Source of the DNA: Spirochaetota bacterium
Lineage (GTDB): Bacteria > Spirochaetota > UBA4802 > JAFGDQ01
DNA length: 64,000 bases
Assembly: GCA_034190085.1 (NCBI GenBank)
Contig: JAXHTS010000068.1
Span: 62,001-126,000, forward strand
Reading direction: 5' to 3'
Shown here: positions 48,608 to 58,341 of the stretch, piece by piece
How the letters are laid out: the number at the start of each line of letters is the position of its first letter
How positions within the stretch are numbered: position 1 is the first letter of the stretch
The notes under the pieces: model-generated
What the model was told of the DNA's origin: nothing
The model's database searches: none
What the model saw: only the letters and a program-made list of their open reading frames with translations
Program-made: the position numbers and the translations under genes

Positions 48608-49744
48608 TTATCCACTATAATCATCTAATGCGTTCATAAAATTTTCAATATCCCTCTCATTATTATAGAAATGGGGTGAAATCCTTATTATATTATTCCT
48701 AAGGGCAACTAGGATATTTTTCGTGGTTAAATAACTGTAAAGAGGGTTGGGATCAGAATGAGGTAGAAAGCTTAGAATTCCAGAACGATCATCTCTATCC
48801 ATTGATGTGACTATTTGAAAATTTCTTTTTTGCAATCCTTCCAAAAAGAGATTATTTATGGCAAACACCCTTTCCCTTATGTTATTTATTCCAACCTCAT
48901 CAATCAGCTCAATAGCCGCTCCTAATGCGCATATGCCAGCAATATTCATGTTGCCAGGCTCGAAACCAAGGGCATTGGGCTTTACATCAAACTCGATTCC
49001 AAAGAAATCTTCATCCTTGAGCATACTCTTCCATCCAACAAAGACCGGGTGAATGATCTCTTTTGCTTCACTGGAGATATAGAGACCTCCAATGCCCATG
49101 GCGCTCATAAGCCATTTATAACCCCCGGTTGCGAGAAAATGAATACCACATTTTTTAACATCTAATGGAATAATTCCCAAGCCTTGAATAGCATCCACGC
49201 ATAGCAATATTCCCTTTCTGCGACAGAGATCGCCTATAGCTTCTAAATCACATCGGAAACCAAACATAAAATCAACATAACTAACAGATATGAGTCTCAC
49301 CTTCGGGGAGATGGCCTTCTCTATATCATTCACACGGAAGCGTCCATTACAACGCCTGATAAATGTAGTCTTTACACCCTTTCTCTCAAGATTAAGCCAA
49401 GGATAGACATTTGAAGGAAATTCAGGAACTGGTATCAGCACTTCATCCCCCTCCATCCATCTTATCCCTTCCGCAACATAACCAAGCCCCTCTGAAGTGT
49501 TGCCAACAAAGGCAATCTCAGCCGGATGGGCATTGATAAGGCCTGCAAAGAGCCCGCGTACCTCCTCGACCCTCTTCATCCATCCATCATAGCCCTTTAT
49601 ACCATAATAACTGAATTGATTGCTTATATTACTGAATGCTTCGGCTGCCCTAAGCGAAGGTGCAGAAATGGCGGCATGATTAAGATAAACATATTTTTTG
49701 ATAACTGGAAATTGGGAACGGTAGTCTTCAAAGTCAGGTGACAT
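48608..49744 (-). CDS. Aminotransferase class V family protein
   Basis: A 378-aa PLP-dependent fold-type I enzyme. Visible marks are YLNHAAISAPS at the N-terminus, FVGNTSEGLGYVAEGI, LLCVDAIQGLGIIPLD (Asp binding the pyridine nitrogen) and the Schiff-base Lys in LATGGYKWLMSAMGIGGLYI. It resembles the cysteine desulfurase/isopenicillin-N-epimerase-like branch, but lacks a clear catalytic Cys loop of SufS type. The substrate cannot be predicted. No operon partner is tightly linked; the nitroreductase gene is 51 bases upstream in the same orientation. Confidence 0.85.
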   Translation of the reverse strand: MSPDFEDYRSQFPVIKKYVYLNHAAISAPSLRAAEAFSNISNQFSYYGIKGYDGWMKRVEEVRGLFAGLINAHPAEIAFVGNTSEGLGYVAEGIRWMEGDEVLIPVPEFPSNVYPWLNLERKGVKTTFIRRCNGRFRVNDIEKAISPKVRLISVSYVDFMFGFRCDLEAIGDLCRRKGILLCVDAIQGLGIIPLDVKKCGIHFLATGGYKWLMSAMGIGGLYISSEAKEIIHPVFVGWKSMLKDEDFFGIEFDVKPNALGFEPGNMNIAGICALGAAIELIDEVGINNIRERVFAINNLFLEGLQKRNFQIVTSMDRDDRSGILSFLPHSDPNPLYSYLTTKNILVALRNNIIRISPHFYNNERDIENFMNALDDYSG

Positions 49745-49795
49745 TTTTATAATTTGAGTGTCATGAAAAAGTGTATATCAGGGTGTGGGGTAATT

Positions 49796-50470
49796 TTAGT
49801 CATAGCCGCACCACGTTGTGATGTTATCCACAGGCTCCCTAGCGCTCTCTACCCTGTTTGCAGGAAAATCCATATCAGGATATCCAATGGCTATGCCGAT
49901 AATTATTCGCTTTGAGTCTGGTATACCCGCGGCTTTTCTTAATACCTGAGGGTACATTACACTCTGATCCTCTATGCATGTGCCTAGGTTAAAGCCCATT
50001 GCTGCAAGGCAGATGTTCTGCATCACTGCTCCAAGATCTAATAGCGGGGTAGATTCAACCAGTGATCGATCTGTTAATATAACAATTGAGACAGGGGCAT
50101 CAAAGTGTCGAAATCCGCGTTCCAACCACCATGCCCTTTTCACTTTGTCTTCTCTGGGTATATCCATGAGTCGGAAGAGCTGCTTGGCCAGTCCTACCTG
50201 TCTCAACCGGTATACACTTTCATTGGTCCAACCCACAACCAGATGCTCTGGACTGGGAGGGGTTCCTGAGTTGAGCAGTTTGACATTCTCCTTCCCAATC
50301 TCTTCAAGTATATTACCAGTTAGCACTAAAAATTCCCATGGCTGTATATTCATCGCTGATGGAGCACGGCAGGCTATTCCCAGGATTTCCTTAATAACCT
50401 TTTGGGGGACAGGATCAGGTTTAAAAGCCCTGATACTCTTTCTTGTCTGTAATGCCTCTATTAAGTCCAT
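49796..50470 (-). CDS. Nitroreductase family protein
   Basis: A 224-aa FMN-dependent oxidoreductase. The N-terminus TRKSIRAFKPDPVPQKVIKE and APSAMNIQPWEFLVLTG form the FMN phosphate and ring contacts; NICLAAMGFNLGTCIED and IIIGIAIGYPDMDFP are further family marks. Natural substrates are not predictable from sequence. It begins with MDLIEALQ, as is typical, and ends upstream of the aminotransferase gene. Confidence 0.92.
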   Translation of the reverse strand: MDLIEALQTRKSIRAFKPDPVPQKVIKEILGIACRAPSAMNIQPWEFLVLTGNILEEIGKENVKLLNSGTPPSPEHLVVGWTNESVYRLRQVGLAKQLFRLMDIPREDKVKRAWWLERGFRHFDAPVSIVILTDRSLVESTPLLDLGAVMQNICLAAMGFNLGTCIEDQSVMYPQVLRKAAGIPDSKRIIIGIAIGYPDMDFPANRVESAREPVDNITTWCGYD

Positions 50471-50837
50471 GGCCCTTATCCTTTTTATATTTTATTAATG
50501 TATCCTTGATGCCTAGGAATTCTAAAATAAATTTATAATGAAACATTGCAAGTACTTTTCTCTATATTTCACTAAGACAAATAGGTTGATCAATGGTATA
50601 GCAAAGGAAAAATATTTGTATTAGGCTTGTTGTGTGGGTTGGCTCTGTTTTCAGGCTCTTTATTAAATATGTTGAGAATAAAAATGATTCAAAAAATATT
50701 TGATAAATGAGAATAAATGTACAATAATTATCTATATCTATTATGGTAAATCCCCAAAAAAATGCTGATCTTAATAAATTACCGGGATTATATAATACTA
50801 TAAAGCCTTATAGGAAGATTACAGGAAATGAAGGAAA
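50471..50837. other. Divergent intergenic region
   Basis: No gene is seen in these 367 AT-rich bases between the nitroreductase and phosphatase genes. The promoters of both should be here. Confidence 0.45.
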
Positions 50838-51335
50838 ATGATGAAAAACAATGATAACACTGATCTTATGATATTGAGTGAGATTCGTTTTGGTTTTCTG
50901 CATACTTACAGAGTAGCAGGAATGGGAGAGCCCTGGTCTATGAAGATTGATAAAACTCTGCAATTATTGAGGGAACAGGGGATTGGCGCAATATTAACCC
51001 TAACTGAGGATGATCTTTATGGGAAGAGGTATCAGGACGCTGGATTTATGCATTTTCATGAACCGATTGATGATGCCAGAGCGCCTACAATGGAAGGGAT
51101 GGACCGTTCTATTGAATTTATCAATTCCAGTCTCCAGAAGGAGCTAGGTGTTGTAGTTCACTGCGTTGAGGGACGAGGTAGAACTGGTATTGTGCTTTGC
51201 GCATGGTTGGGTTTGACTGAAGGTTTGGGTCCCAAAGGCGCTATTTTACGAGTGTTTGAGTTACGGAGCCATACGGTTCTCTCGCCAGTTCAGCGTTCAT
51301 TTATTTATCAATATTTGGATAATAGGCACATATAA
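50838..51335 (+). CDS. Dual-specificity/tyrosine phosphatase-like protein
   Basis: A 165-aa cysteine phosphatase. The P-loop is HCVEGRGRTGIVLC (C-x5-R), and a DDAR segment in PIDDARAPTMEGMD may supply the general-acid Asp. It begins with SEIRFGFLHTYRVAGMGEPW, similar to small cyclin-dependent-kinase-inhibitor-3-like phosphatases. It has no export signal, so acts in the cytosol on phosphoprotein, phosphoinositide or nucleotide substrates. An AAGGA ribosome-binding site sits before ATG 50838. A GAF-HD-GYP gene follows after about 70 bases. Confidence 0.88.
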   Translation: MMKNNDNTDLMILSEIRFGFLHTYRVAGMGEPWSMKIDKTLQLLREQGIGAILTLTEDDLYGKRYQDAGFMHFHEPIDDARAPTMEGMDRSIEFINSSLQKELGVVVHCVEGRGRTGIVLCAWLGLTEGLGPKGAILRVFELRSHTVLSPVQRSFIYQYLDNRHI

Positions 51336-51405
51336 GAATAAAATATTTGAAAAAAATTCTCATCAGGTATATAAGTCAATACAGAGCCATAAAGATATTA
51401 ATATC

Positions 51406-52635
51406 ATGAATAATGAAAAAGATCGTCTTAATGAGATTATTCGTTTAGGCACTGAACTCAACAGCATTCAGGATATGGATATGTTGCTTGAACGGATACT
51501 TCTTGAAGCGAGAACCGTAACAAATGCGGATGCTGGATCAATCTACATCCGTAATGGTAAATACCTCATATTTAAATACTCACAAAACGAAACGAAACAG
51601 AAACAACTTCCCTTTGGGAAGAAACTTCCCTATACTAATTTTAAGATTTTAATTAATGCTGAATCAATAGCGGGTTATGTTGCGACTACGGGAAATATAT
51701 TGAACATCCCTGATGTTAATGCTATCTCCGATAATGAGCCCTATAGCTTTGATTGTACATATGATGAAAAATCAGATTATAATACACAATCAATGCTTAC
51801 TGTCCCTATGATGACTAATCGCGGCGATATTATTGGCGTGCTTCAGATCATAAATGCAAAGGACAGCGAAGATAACGTAGTTTCATTTTCTAGGGATGAT
51901 GAACCCTTTGTGCTTCACTTTGCGAATACTGCTAGTATTGTTCTCCAAAGAACACAGATGACGAGGGCGCTTTTGCATCGAATGATCAGAATGGCTGAGT
52001 TGCGTGATCCAAAAGAAACAGGGCCTCATATTAACCGTGTAGCCACCTATGCTGTGGAGCTGTATGAACGTTGGGCGATGTATAAGTGTGTTCCCAAATG
52101 TGAGATTGATAAGAACAGGGATATTTTGCGAATGGCTGCAATGCTGCATGATGTGGGAAAGGTAGCGATATCTGATCTGATCCTAAAAAAGCCGACAAGA
52201 TTAACAACCGAGGAGTATGAAGTCATGAAGACTCATACCTATATGGGCGCTCGTCTATTAGGGGATAAACAGTCTGATTTTGACGAGATCGCGGCAGTAG
52301 TGTCATTAACTCATCATGAGAACTGGGATGGCACGGGATATCCTGGTTATATTGATGTGAATACTGGAGAGGTTTTGGAAAGGGATGGTAAAGGACGGCC
52401 ATTGCCCCTTAAGGGGGAGGAGATACCCATTTATGGAAGAGTAGTCGCCCTTGCAGATGTTTATGACGCTCTCTCATCCAAACGAGTTTATAAGGATGCT
52501 TGGGAGGAGGAGGATGTTATCAAGGAGATAAAGTCTCTTTCTGGGAAAAAATTTGATCCTGATCTGGTAAGTGTATTCTTAGACTGTCTGTATCTGTTGA
52601 AATCTATTAGACAACGATATCCGGACAATGATTAA
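51406..52635 (+). CDS. GAF domain and HD-GYP phosphodiesterase
   Basis: I use ATG 51406 (MNNEKDRLNEII), giving 409 aa. A longer frame from 51256 overlaps the phosphatase gene and adds no conserved residues. A GAF domain fills about residues 15-165 (TNADAGSIYIRNGKY, LTVPMMTNRGDIIGVLQIIN). The HD-GYP domain follows with PHINRVATYAVELYE, MLHDVGKVAISD, MKTHTYMGARLL, HHENWDGTGYPG and ALADVYDALSSKRVYK. The metal ligands and the GYP motif are intact, so it should degrade cyclic di-GMP or a related dinucleotide. Confidence 0.93.
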   Translation: MNNEKDRLNEIIRLGTELNSIQDMDMLLERILLEARTVTNADAGSIYIRNGKYLIFKYSQNETKQKQLPFGKKLPYTNFKILINAESIAGYVATTGNILNIPDVNAISDNEPYSFDCTYDEKSDYNTQSMLTVPMMTNRGDIIGVLQIINAKDSEDNVVSFSRDDEPFVLHFANTASIVLQRTQMTRALLHRMIRMAELRDPKETGPHINRVATYAVELYERWAMYKCVPKCEIDKNRDILRMAAMLHDVGKVAISDLILKKPTRLTTEEYEVMKTHTYMGARLLGDKQSDFDEIAAVVSLTHHENWDGTGYPGYIDVNTGEVLERDGKGRPLPLKGEEIPIYGRVVALADVYDALSSKRVYKDAWEEEDVIKEIKSLSGKKFDPDLVSVFLDCLYLLKSIRQRYPDND

Positions 52636-52726
52636 TTTATGTAATAGTTCAAATGATATGTGACACTCGCGAGATAAATCCCTCACACCCTTGAATGTCG
52701 TATGCTTCTTCGGCAGGTTCCTGTAT

Positions 52727-53947
52727 TTACTGAATGACCTGCTCAGCCTTAAGTTTGGATATCTCATCATCTGTCATCCCCAACAACTCCCCAAAGACGT
52801 AATCATTATGCTCACCAAGAGAGGGGGTATGTACATTGTCTTTCTGTAATGTATTGCTCATCTTCCATGGTAAACGAGCGATTCTAACCGTTCCCATGTC
52901 AGCCTGGTCAACATCTATGAAGAATCCCCTTTTGTTCAGGTTTTGATCCTCAATCACCCCGTTAATCTTGAGAGAGGCGCCTGCCATTACTCCAGCTTTT
53001 AGCAATAACCCCATTACATCATTTTGTGTATGATCTTTTGTCCATTCAGATATCAATTGATCGAGTTCCTTTTGGTTCTTCCATCGATTCAGATTATTGT
53101 TGAATCTCTTATCCACTTCCCATTCAGGATGACCTGTAGCGATGCAGAAGGCTCTCCATTCATCTTCATTGGAGACAGCTATGGCGATCCACTCGTCGTC
53201 ACTCTTACATGGATAACATCCATGAGGCGCAATAAGGTTATCACGATTCCCTTGCCTTTCTTGTACTCTTTTATTTATTGCATAATCCATTGCAGGATAT
53301 GGAAGGGTAGCGCATGCCATCTCAGTCATTGAAAGGTCAATATATTGCCCTTCCCCAGTCTTTGAGCGATGATATAACGCAACAAGGATTGAAAATGCTC
53401 CATGCTGTGCCGCAGCTATATCTGTCCATCCGCCTACACCAAAGGGAAGTGGTTCGCTTTTATAATAGCCATTCATAGATGTAAATCCACAAAATGCGTC
53501 CACAATAGGAGCATAAGCTGGGAAATTATTGTAAGGCCCTGTTCTACCGAAACCTGAACCAGAATACATGATAATATCGGATTTAAGCTCTTTTAGATCT
53601 TGATATCCCAATCCCCAGCGGTCCATCACAGGACCTCCAAAATTTTCGGTGACTACATCGCTAATCTCGATAATTTCTTTAGCGATCTCCCTGGCTTTTG
53701 AGTGTGTCATATTGAGTGTACAGCTCTTCTTTCCATAGTTAAATACAGCGAAATCAACGCTTTTGTTCATCCCAGGAATAAGCTTCCTGCCCATAGAATA
53801 ATAATGTCTTGTTAAATCTGGGCGAAGTTCGCTTTCAACCTTTATAACCTCCGCTCCCATGGTAGACAACCAATGTGTAGCATGAGGTCCAGCCCAAACG
53901 TGGCAGAAATCTACAACCCTTATTCCTTGAAGCGGAAGTCTTTGCAT
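52727..53947 (-). CDS. Class III CoA-transferase (CaiB/BaiF family)
   Basis: A 406-aa family III CoA-transferase. It starts with LPLQGIRVVDFCHVWAGPHA and has STMGAEVIKVESELRPDLTR. The catalytic Asp lies in YIDLSMTEMACA, as in the family pattern D-x-S-x-x-E. EHNDYVFGELLGMTDDEISK closes the protein. These enzymes move CoA between an acyl-CoA and a carboxylic acid, often in degradation of unusual acids. The substrate is unknown, and no neighbouring beta-oxidation gene helps. Confidence 0.92.
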   Translation of the reverse strand: MQRLPLQGIRVVDFCHVWAGPHATHWLSTMGAEVIKVESELRPDLTRHYYSMGRKLIPGMNKSVDFAVFNYGKKSCTLNMTHSKAREIAKEIIEISDVVTENFGGPVMDRWGLGYQDLKELKSDIIMYSGSGFGRTGPYNNFPAYAPIVDAFCGFTSMNGYYKSEPLPFGVGGWTDIAAAQHGAFSILVALYHRSKTGEGQYIDLSMTEMACATLPYPAMDYAINKRVQERQGNRDNLIAPHGCYPCKSDDEWIAIAVSNEDEWRAFCIATGHPEWEVDKRFNNNLNRWKNQKELDQLISEWTKDHTQNDVMGLLLKAGVMAGASLKINGVIEDQNLNKRGFFIDVDQADMGTVRIARLPWKMSNTLQKDNVHTPSLGEHNDYVFGELLGMTDDEISKLKAEQVIQ

Positions 53948-54027
53948 CCTAATTTACCATCCTTAAATATATAATAATTCCTATAGGTAGGCTAGCATGA
54001 TATTGTATATTACATTAAAGATCATCA

Positions 54028-54879
54028 TTACTTAATCATTACGTCTATGAATGTGCCAATGAAGAGTATTGCTGGTATCATATGGTTTATTTGAATGAAT
54101 TCCACAATTGCAATCTCGAAATCCCTATTTCTGATTAAGAATTGCTGTTTATAAAAGATTATTGCAACGCTAATAATAGAAACCCAGTAGGCAGTACCTC
54201 TTGAAGTTAATACACCAGCTATAATTAGCGCAATCATTGCAAAAACATATAATATAGATGAGATCATCGATGCTTTGCCCATCCCATATCTTGCTGAGAT
54301 TGGGATAGGACCTTTATCTTTATCGAACTCAACATCCTTAAGAGAATAGATGATATCAAGCCCTGACATCCACATGAAAATGGCAATACTCAGAATCAAG
54401 AGGGGAATTATGTCAAATCTAGAGGTAACCGCCAAATATCCTCCAATAATAGATGACGCTTGAATAATGCCTAAATAAAAATGTGATACAATATTAATTC
54501 TTTTAATAAATGGAAAAATGACCAATCCAAGGATTGCAACAAATGATAGATGAAAACATAATCTATTGATCATATAGGCGGAAAAGATGAGTATAAGGGA
54601 TAGAAAAATGGCCAAGCTCCAAACGCTTGGTTTTTTTACCTCCCTATTTGAAATCAATATTCTATTTTTTCTGGGATTCTTTGCATCTTTATTCAAATCA
54701 ATTAACTGGTTTAATAACAACCCAAGTGTGCTTGCGGATACCAATGCAATTGTGACCCATATCCAGGTATATATCTCATCTCCTCCAGCAAATAGTAATC
54801 CCAAATAAGCAAAAGGAAGAGTAAATAGGGTTTGATCAATTCGAATAAGCTGAATAAATATTTTCAATTTCATAATCAT
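54028..54879 (-). CDS. UbiA-family prenyltransferase (4-hydroxybenzoate polyprenyltransferase-like)
   Basis: A 283-aa membrane protein with about eight or nine hydrophobic segments. The first Asp-rich site is LNQLIDLNKDAKNPRK (N-x3-D-x3-D). The second is YSLKDVEFDKDKGPIPISAR. It prenylates an aromatic acid in quinone synthesis, either ubiquinone- or menaquinone/futalosine-type; the sequence alone does not say which. ATG 54873 is a possible start just inside. It is followed by the CoA-transferase gene in the same direction. Confidence 0.88.
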   Translation of the reverse strand: MIMKLKIFIQLIRIDQTLFTLPFAYLGLLFAGGDEIYTWIWVTIALVSASTLGLLLNQLIDLNKDAKNPRKNRILISNREVKKPSVWSLAIFLSLILIFSAYMINRLCFHLSFVAILGLVIFPFIKRINIVSHFYLGIIQASSIIGGYLAVTSRFDIIPLLILSIAIFMWMSGLDIIYSLKDVEFDKDKGPIPISARYGMGKASMISSILYVFAMIALIIAGVLTSRGTAYWVSIISVAIIFYKQQFLIRNRDFEIAIVEFIQINHMIPAILFIGTFIDVMIK

Positions 54880-55731
54880 TTCACTAAATTATTATTCGCT
54901 GTTATATATTAAAATGGTAACTACTCACCTATGGATATAATAATATTTATTTTACGAAAAAACAGGTAGAATGAGTTGAGGTTAGTCAAAATGTAATTCC
55001 CCTGTATTTATAGGGGCAGGCTCTGTGAATGCAGGAATTTAATTGCTTAAGATTCCGGCATTTCGCTACGCTACAGCCGGAATGACATACTTTTAGGCAG
55101 TTCCAACTCATCTCCTTTATACATTTTTTATCTAATAGTGTATATGAAAAAAACACCTAAATAGTTACTAAAAATGAATAATTTAATTATTATAGAGGCT
55201 AACTGTATTATTCCATATTATATGAATATCAATATTTTGAAAATCTAACAAGGTTCTCTGTATGTTTTTAAATAAAATTATAATAAATCATATCTTATTG
55301 TATAATAAAAGATTCTACTTTTAGGTGAAGCCTTATAAGATTCAATTTTGATCATTTGTGATATTCAGCGCAAGGAAAAAAAGGATTTGTTTCTATAATT
55401 ACATATAAGTTTATGTATTTAATAAGGATTATTGTAATGGACTTTCATTAAATAAAATCTTGACTCTTATATGAATATAATGTTTATTGTTTAAACCTAG
55501 ATATCTTACTGATACATGAATAGTATTAATATTATTGTTAATAGATAAAATTATTTATCTGAAGAGTAGTAATCCATTTCTTTTCTATGTGGGAAAAGAT
55601 CCAAGATATATATAAATCGCTTGTATCAGTTGTATCAGCAGAATATTCATTCCCATATTATAATCAGGTTTTAGAGATCACTTATACCTATGTTGTTATT
55701 TCAAATACCTTTGATTTAATATAGGTTTTAT
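54880..55731. other. Large AT-rich intergenic region
   Basis: There is no gene in 852 bases. A short interspersed repeat lies at 54990-55088, listed separately. The rest is very AT-rich, with no frame, operator or terminator that I can support. Confidence 0.5.
54990..55088. repeat. Short interspersed palindromic element, diverged copy
   Basis: It contains two hairpins, CCCCT / AGGGG at 54999-55016 and ATTCCGGC / GCCGGAAT at 55052-55083, with the sequence TGAATGCAGGAAT between them. That sequence also occurs in the inverted repeat at 41146-41214. Both end in the GGAATGACA / TGTCATTCC motif, so they look like members of one REP/MITE-like family. Confidence 0.6.
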
Positions 55732-56028
55732 ATGGATTGCAGTAAGTGTGATGGAATTTGTTGTTCAAAATATACCATTGAATTATATCCTAGTGATATT
55801 TCAAGGATATCACATTTTTTAAATTTAGATAGATCAGATTTTATTGAATTTTTTTTGGATGATAGGGAGCAAATTAAGCAAATAATAATAAATGGTAAAC
55901 CCTATTGTTCATTTTTTAATATTGCTCAAAGGCATGCCGGGTGTATGATTCATAAGGTTAAGCCTTATGTATGTGAATGTTTTGTGTGTAATGAGGATAT
56001 AAGAAAGCAAATTTTTCAAGAATCCTGA
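55732..56028 (+). CDS. YkgJ-type cysteine-cluster protein
   Basis: A 98-aa protein with the CxxCxxxCC start (MDCSKCDGICCSKYTIELYP), followed by KPYCSFFN, GCMIHKVKPYVC and CFVC. This is the pattern of the YkgJ zinc- or iron-sulfur-binding family, whose function is unknown. It is short for the family and ends soon after the last Cys pair. No clear ribosome-binding site; isolated by AT-rich DNA on both sides. Confidence 0.8.
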   Translation: MDCSKCDGICCSKYTIELYPSDISRISHFLNLDRSDFIEFFLDDREQIKQIIINGKPYCSFFNIAQRHAGCMIHKVKPYVCECFVCNEDIRKQIFQES

Positions 56029-56342
56029 ATTTGTAATAACTCAGATCAGGCTTACATCCGGTACAAGAGCTAACAATAAATAATAATTGCATTTTAAATC
56101 AGACAATAATATGTTATTGTAAAGGATTAAATACAATATATCCATATCGAGCATTGAAATTTTGATGAATAATAATAAATGAGAAAGATTGTAATTCCAC
56201 TGAGTTGAAAGAGAATAAGGATAATTTATTCACTTTAAGAATAGAAAAATGAAATTCCATATACAATTATGGACTGCTATATATCACAAGGATTTCAAAA
56301 GATATATTTTAGCATTACAAAAAGCTGTATTGGAGTAGTTGA
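56029..56342. other. Intergenic stretch
   Basis: No gene or terminator is recognised in 314 bases between the cysteine-cluster gene and the DnaJ-like gene. Confidence 0.45.
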
Positions 56343-57041
56343 ATGATGAGGATGTCTTATCATGATGAATTTGGAAATTTTGTCGATTATTATGAGATAT
56401 TGAATATACCCTATCAGGCAAACAAATCGCAGGTGAGGACAGCATTCTGCAATCTTGTAAAGATCTACCATCCGGATATATCCAAAAAAAATAGCGATGA
56501 CGAAAGAAAAAAAATAGATCTTATAATTAAGGGTTATAAGGTTCTTATTGATGACAGCCTGAGGCTAGAGTACAATAAACACCTCTTTGACAGAAAGCGC
56601 TATAGCGATGAGGGTTATGTTTATGTGCCCAAAACAAGGATAAAATTCTCCATCTCTCTCAAGGATCTTGTTGTGTCGAGACTTCTCAACAGGAAGATGA
56701 AACGTGAGGATAGAATTTATAATTTTGGTCAGGATGTGGAAATATTTGTTACTCCAGGAGAAATTAGGAGGGGCGCTATAGCATTTATTGAACTACCATC
56801 AAGAATACCCTGTCCTTTGTGCTTTGGGGATGATTCATACTGCCGAATTTGTCAGGGTCTTGGACGAATTTCAAACACATCCACTATAGAGGTAAAGATT
56901 CCACCGGGCACGAAAAACGGCACAACCCTAAATATCGATCTAATGAAGATTAGACTACATAGATTAACAACCTTTACTATGAAGAATCTAATAATTAAAA
57001 TATCAATAATCGGAAAAGGTAATAGGCAGGCTTATTCCTGA
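56343..57041 (+). CDS. Shortened DnaJ-like co-chaperone with a single zinc centre
   Basis: The 232-aa protein begins with a J domain (VDYYEILNIPYQANKSQVRT, with HPD at 43-45 in KIYHPDISK). There is no Gly/Phe linker. The zinc region keeps only two of the four DnaJ motifs, CPLC and CRICQGLG (about 154-171), enough for one zinc. Part of the first C-terminal beta domain follows (STIEVKIPPGTKNGTTLNID, close to the matching segment of the window's full-length DnaJ). It then ends without the second beta domain and dimerisation tail. It should stimulate an Hsp70 but hold clients differently. ATG 56343 is used; ATG 56355 also fits. Confidence 0.8.
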   Translation: MMRMSYHDEFGNFVDYYEILNIPYQANKSQVRTAFCNLVKIYHPDISKKNSDDERKKIDLIIKGYKVLIDDSLRLEYNKHLFDRKRYSDEGYVYVPKTRIKFSISLKDLVVSRLLNRKMKREDRIYNFGQDVEIFVTPGEIRRGAIAFIELPSRIPCPLCFGDDSYCRICQGLGRISNTSTIEVKIPPGTKNGTTLNIDLMKIRLHRLTTFTMKNLIIKISIIGKGNRQAYS

Positions 57042-58339
57042 TCATCATTAAATCTGATTTCAATTGAACCGCCATGCTTGTCATCAAAGCCTTCAACCTT
57101 CGACATGATCCCTATGGGCTCTAACCCCTTTTTGAGAGCAGCTTTTGTTAAAAACTGTACGGTTGTTCTTCTCATGAATGTCTCCACTGATAATCCTGAT
57201 GAGAATCTTGAGGTCCCACCCGTTGGTAGTATGTGATTTGTCCCTGAATAGTAGTCTCCTGCGGCAACAGGAGAATACTGGCCAAGAAATAGAGATCCAA
57301 CATTCTGTATTTTGGGTAAATATTGCATAGGATTTGATACCATTAATTCCATATGCTCGGGCCCAAAGTTATTTGAGAATAGAATAGCTTCATCAAGATC
57401 ATCAGTCAGCAGTATCAACCCATTGTTTGAGATCGATTTCTTTTTTATCTCATGCCTTCCCTTTCCGCTATTAATATCCATGGTAATCTCTTCCTTTACT
57501 CGATCAGCTATATCATGGGATGTGGTCACAAGAATAGGGACGGCCTTTTCATCATGTTCAGCCTGTGATAGGAGATCAAAGGCAATCCATTTTGGATTAG
57601 CGCCTTCATCCGCAATAATGAGCACATCGCTAGGCCCAGCAATGGAGTCTATCTGAATTATTCCCATGCTGAAAAGGTAGGCTTTTGCTGCTGTAACATA
57701 AAGATTGCCGGGGCCAACAATGATATTGGCTTTAGGTAGCGAGTCAAGGCCGAAGGCAGCGGCAGCAATACCCTGGGCTCCTCCAGCCTTTAATATCCTC
57801 TTTATCCCAATAATCCTGCTAATTGCAAGAATGATATTAGAAATTTCCCCATCCTTTCCGGGGGGGGTGATAAGTGTAATATCCTTACATCCTGCGATTA
57901 AAGCTGGGATTGCAGCCATTAGTATACTAGTGGGATATGTTGCCTTACCCCCGGGCACATATATGGCTGTTTTCTCGATTGGTTGATATATTACACCCAG
58001 TTTGGAGCCATCTTCTCTTGAATATATTAAGTTTTCCCTTTTCTGATGAAGATGGAATTCAAAGATATTGTCCCTGGCCTGCATAAAGGCATCTATCTCT
58101 TTACGAGGGATATTATCATATCCTTTTGTTAATTCGTCCTCAGTTGCATAAAGATTTGTAAGCCTTATCCCATCATATTTCTCGGTATAGTGAATAACCG
58201 CTTCTTCCCCTTTGTCTCTTACATCCTCAATGATGGGAATAACAACATCCATTACAGAACTGAAAACCTCTCCCAAGCGGTTAAAAAGCTTCCAGAGGTC
58301 ATGATCATTAAGATCTTTCAGTCTTTTAATCGCTATCAA
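57032..58339 (-). CDS. hisD: Histidinol dehydrogenase
   Basis: Catalyses the last two oxidations of histidine synthesis. The 435-aa length is normal. Marks include TAIYVPGGKATYPTSILM, GGAQGIAAAAFG, IVGPGNLYVTAAKAYLF, AGPSDVLIIADE, the zinc/active-site QAEHDE, and FGPEHMELMV with TNHILPTGG. It starts with a TTG at 58339, two bases after the upstream hydrolase gene ends, so it depends on translational coupling. It converges with the DnaJ-like gene and overlaps it by 10 bases. No other his gene is nearby. Confidence 0.95.
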   Translation of the reverse strand: MIAIKRLKDLNDHDLWKLFNRLGEVFSSVMDVVIPIIEDVRDKGEEAVIHYTEKYDGIRLTNLYATEDELTKGYDNIPRKEIDAFMQARDNIFEFHLHQKRENLIYSREDGSKLGVIYQPIEKTAIYVPGGKATYPTSILMAAIPALIAGCKDITLITPPGKDGEISNIILAISRIIGIKRILKAGGAQGIAAAAFGLDSLPKANIIVGPGNLYVTAAKAYLFSMGIIQIDSIAGPSDVLIIADEGANPKWIAFDLLSQAEHDEKAVPILVTTSHDIADRVKEEITMDINSGKGRHEIKKKSISNNGLILLTDDLDEAILFSNNFGPEHMELMVSNPMQYLPKIQNVGSLFLGQYSPVAAGDYYSGTNHILPTGGTSRFSSGLSVETFMRRTTVQFLTKAALKKGLEPIGIMSKVEGFDDKHGGSIEIRFNDDQE

Positions 58340-58341
58340 GT

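Noticed and set aside
51256-51405. Longer N-terminus for the GAF-HD-GYP protein
   Set aside because: It overlaps the phosphatase gene and encodes an unconserved stretch; ATG 51406 matches the start of the helical GAF leader.
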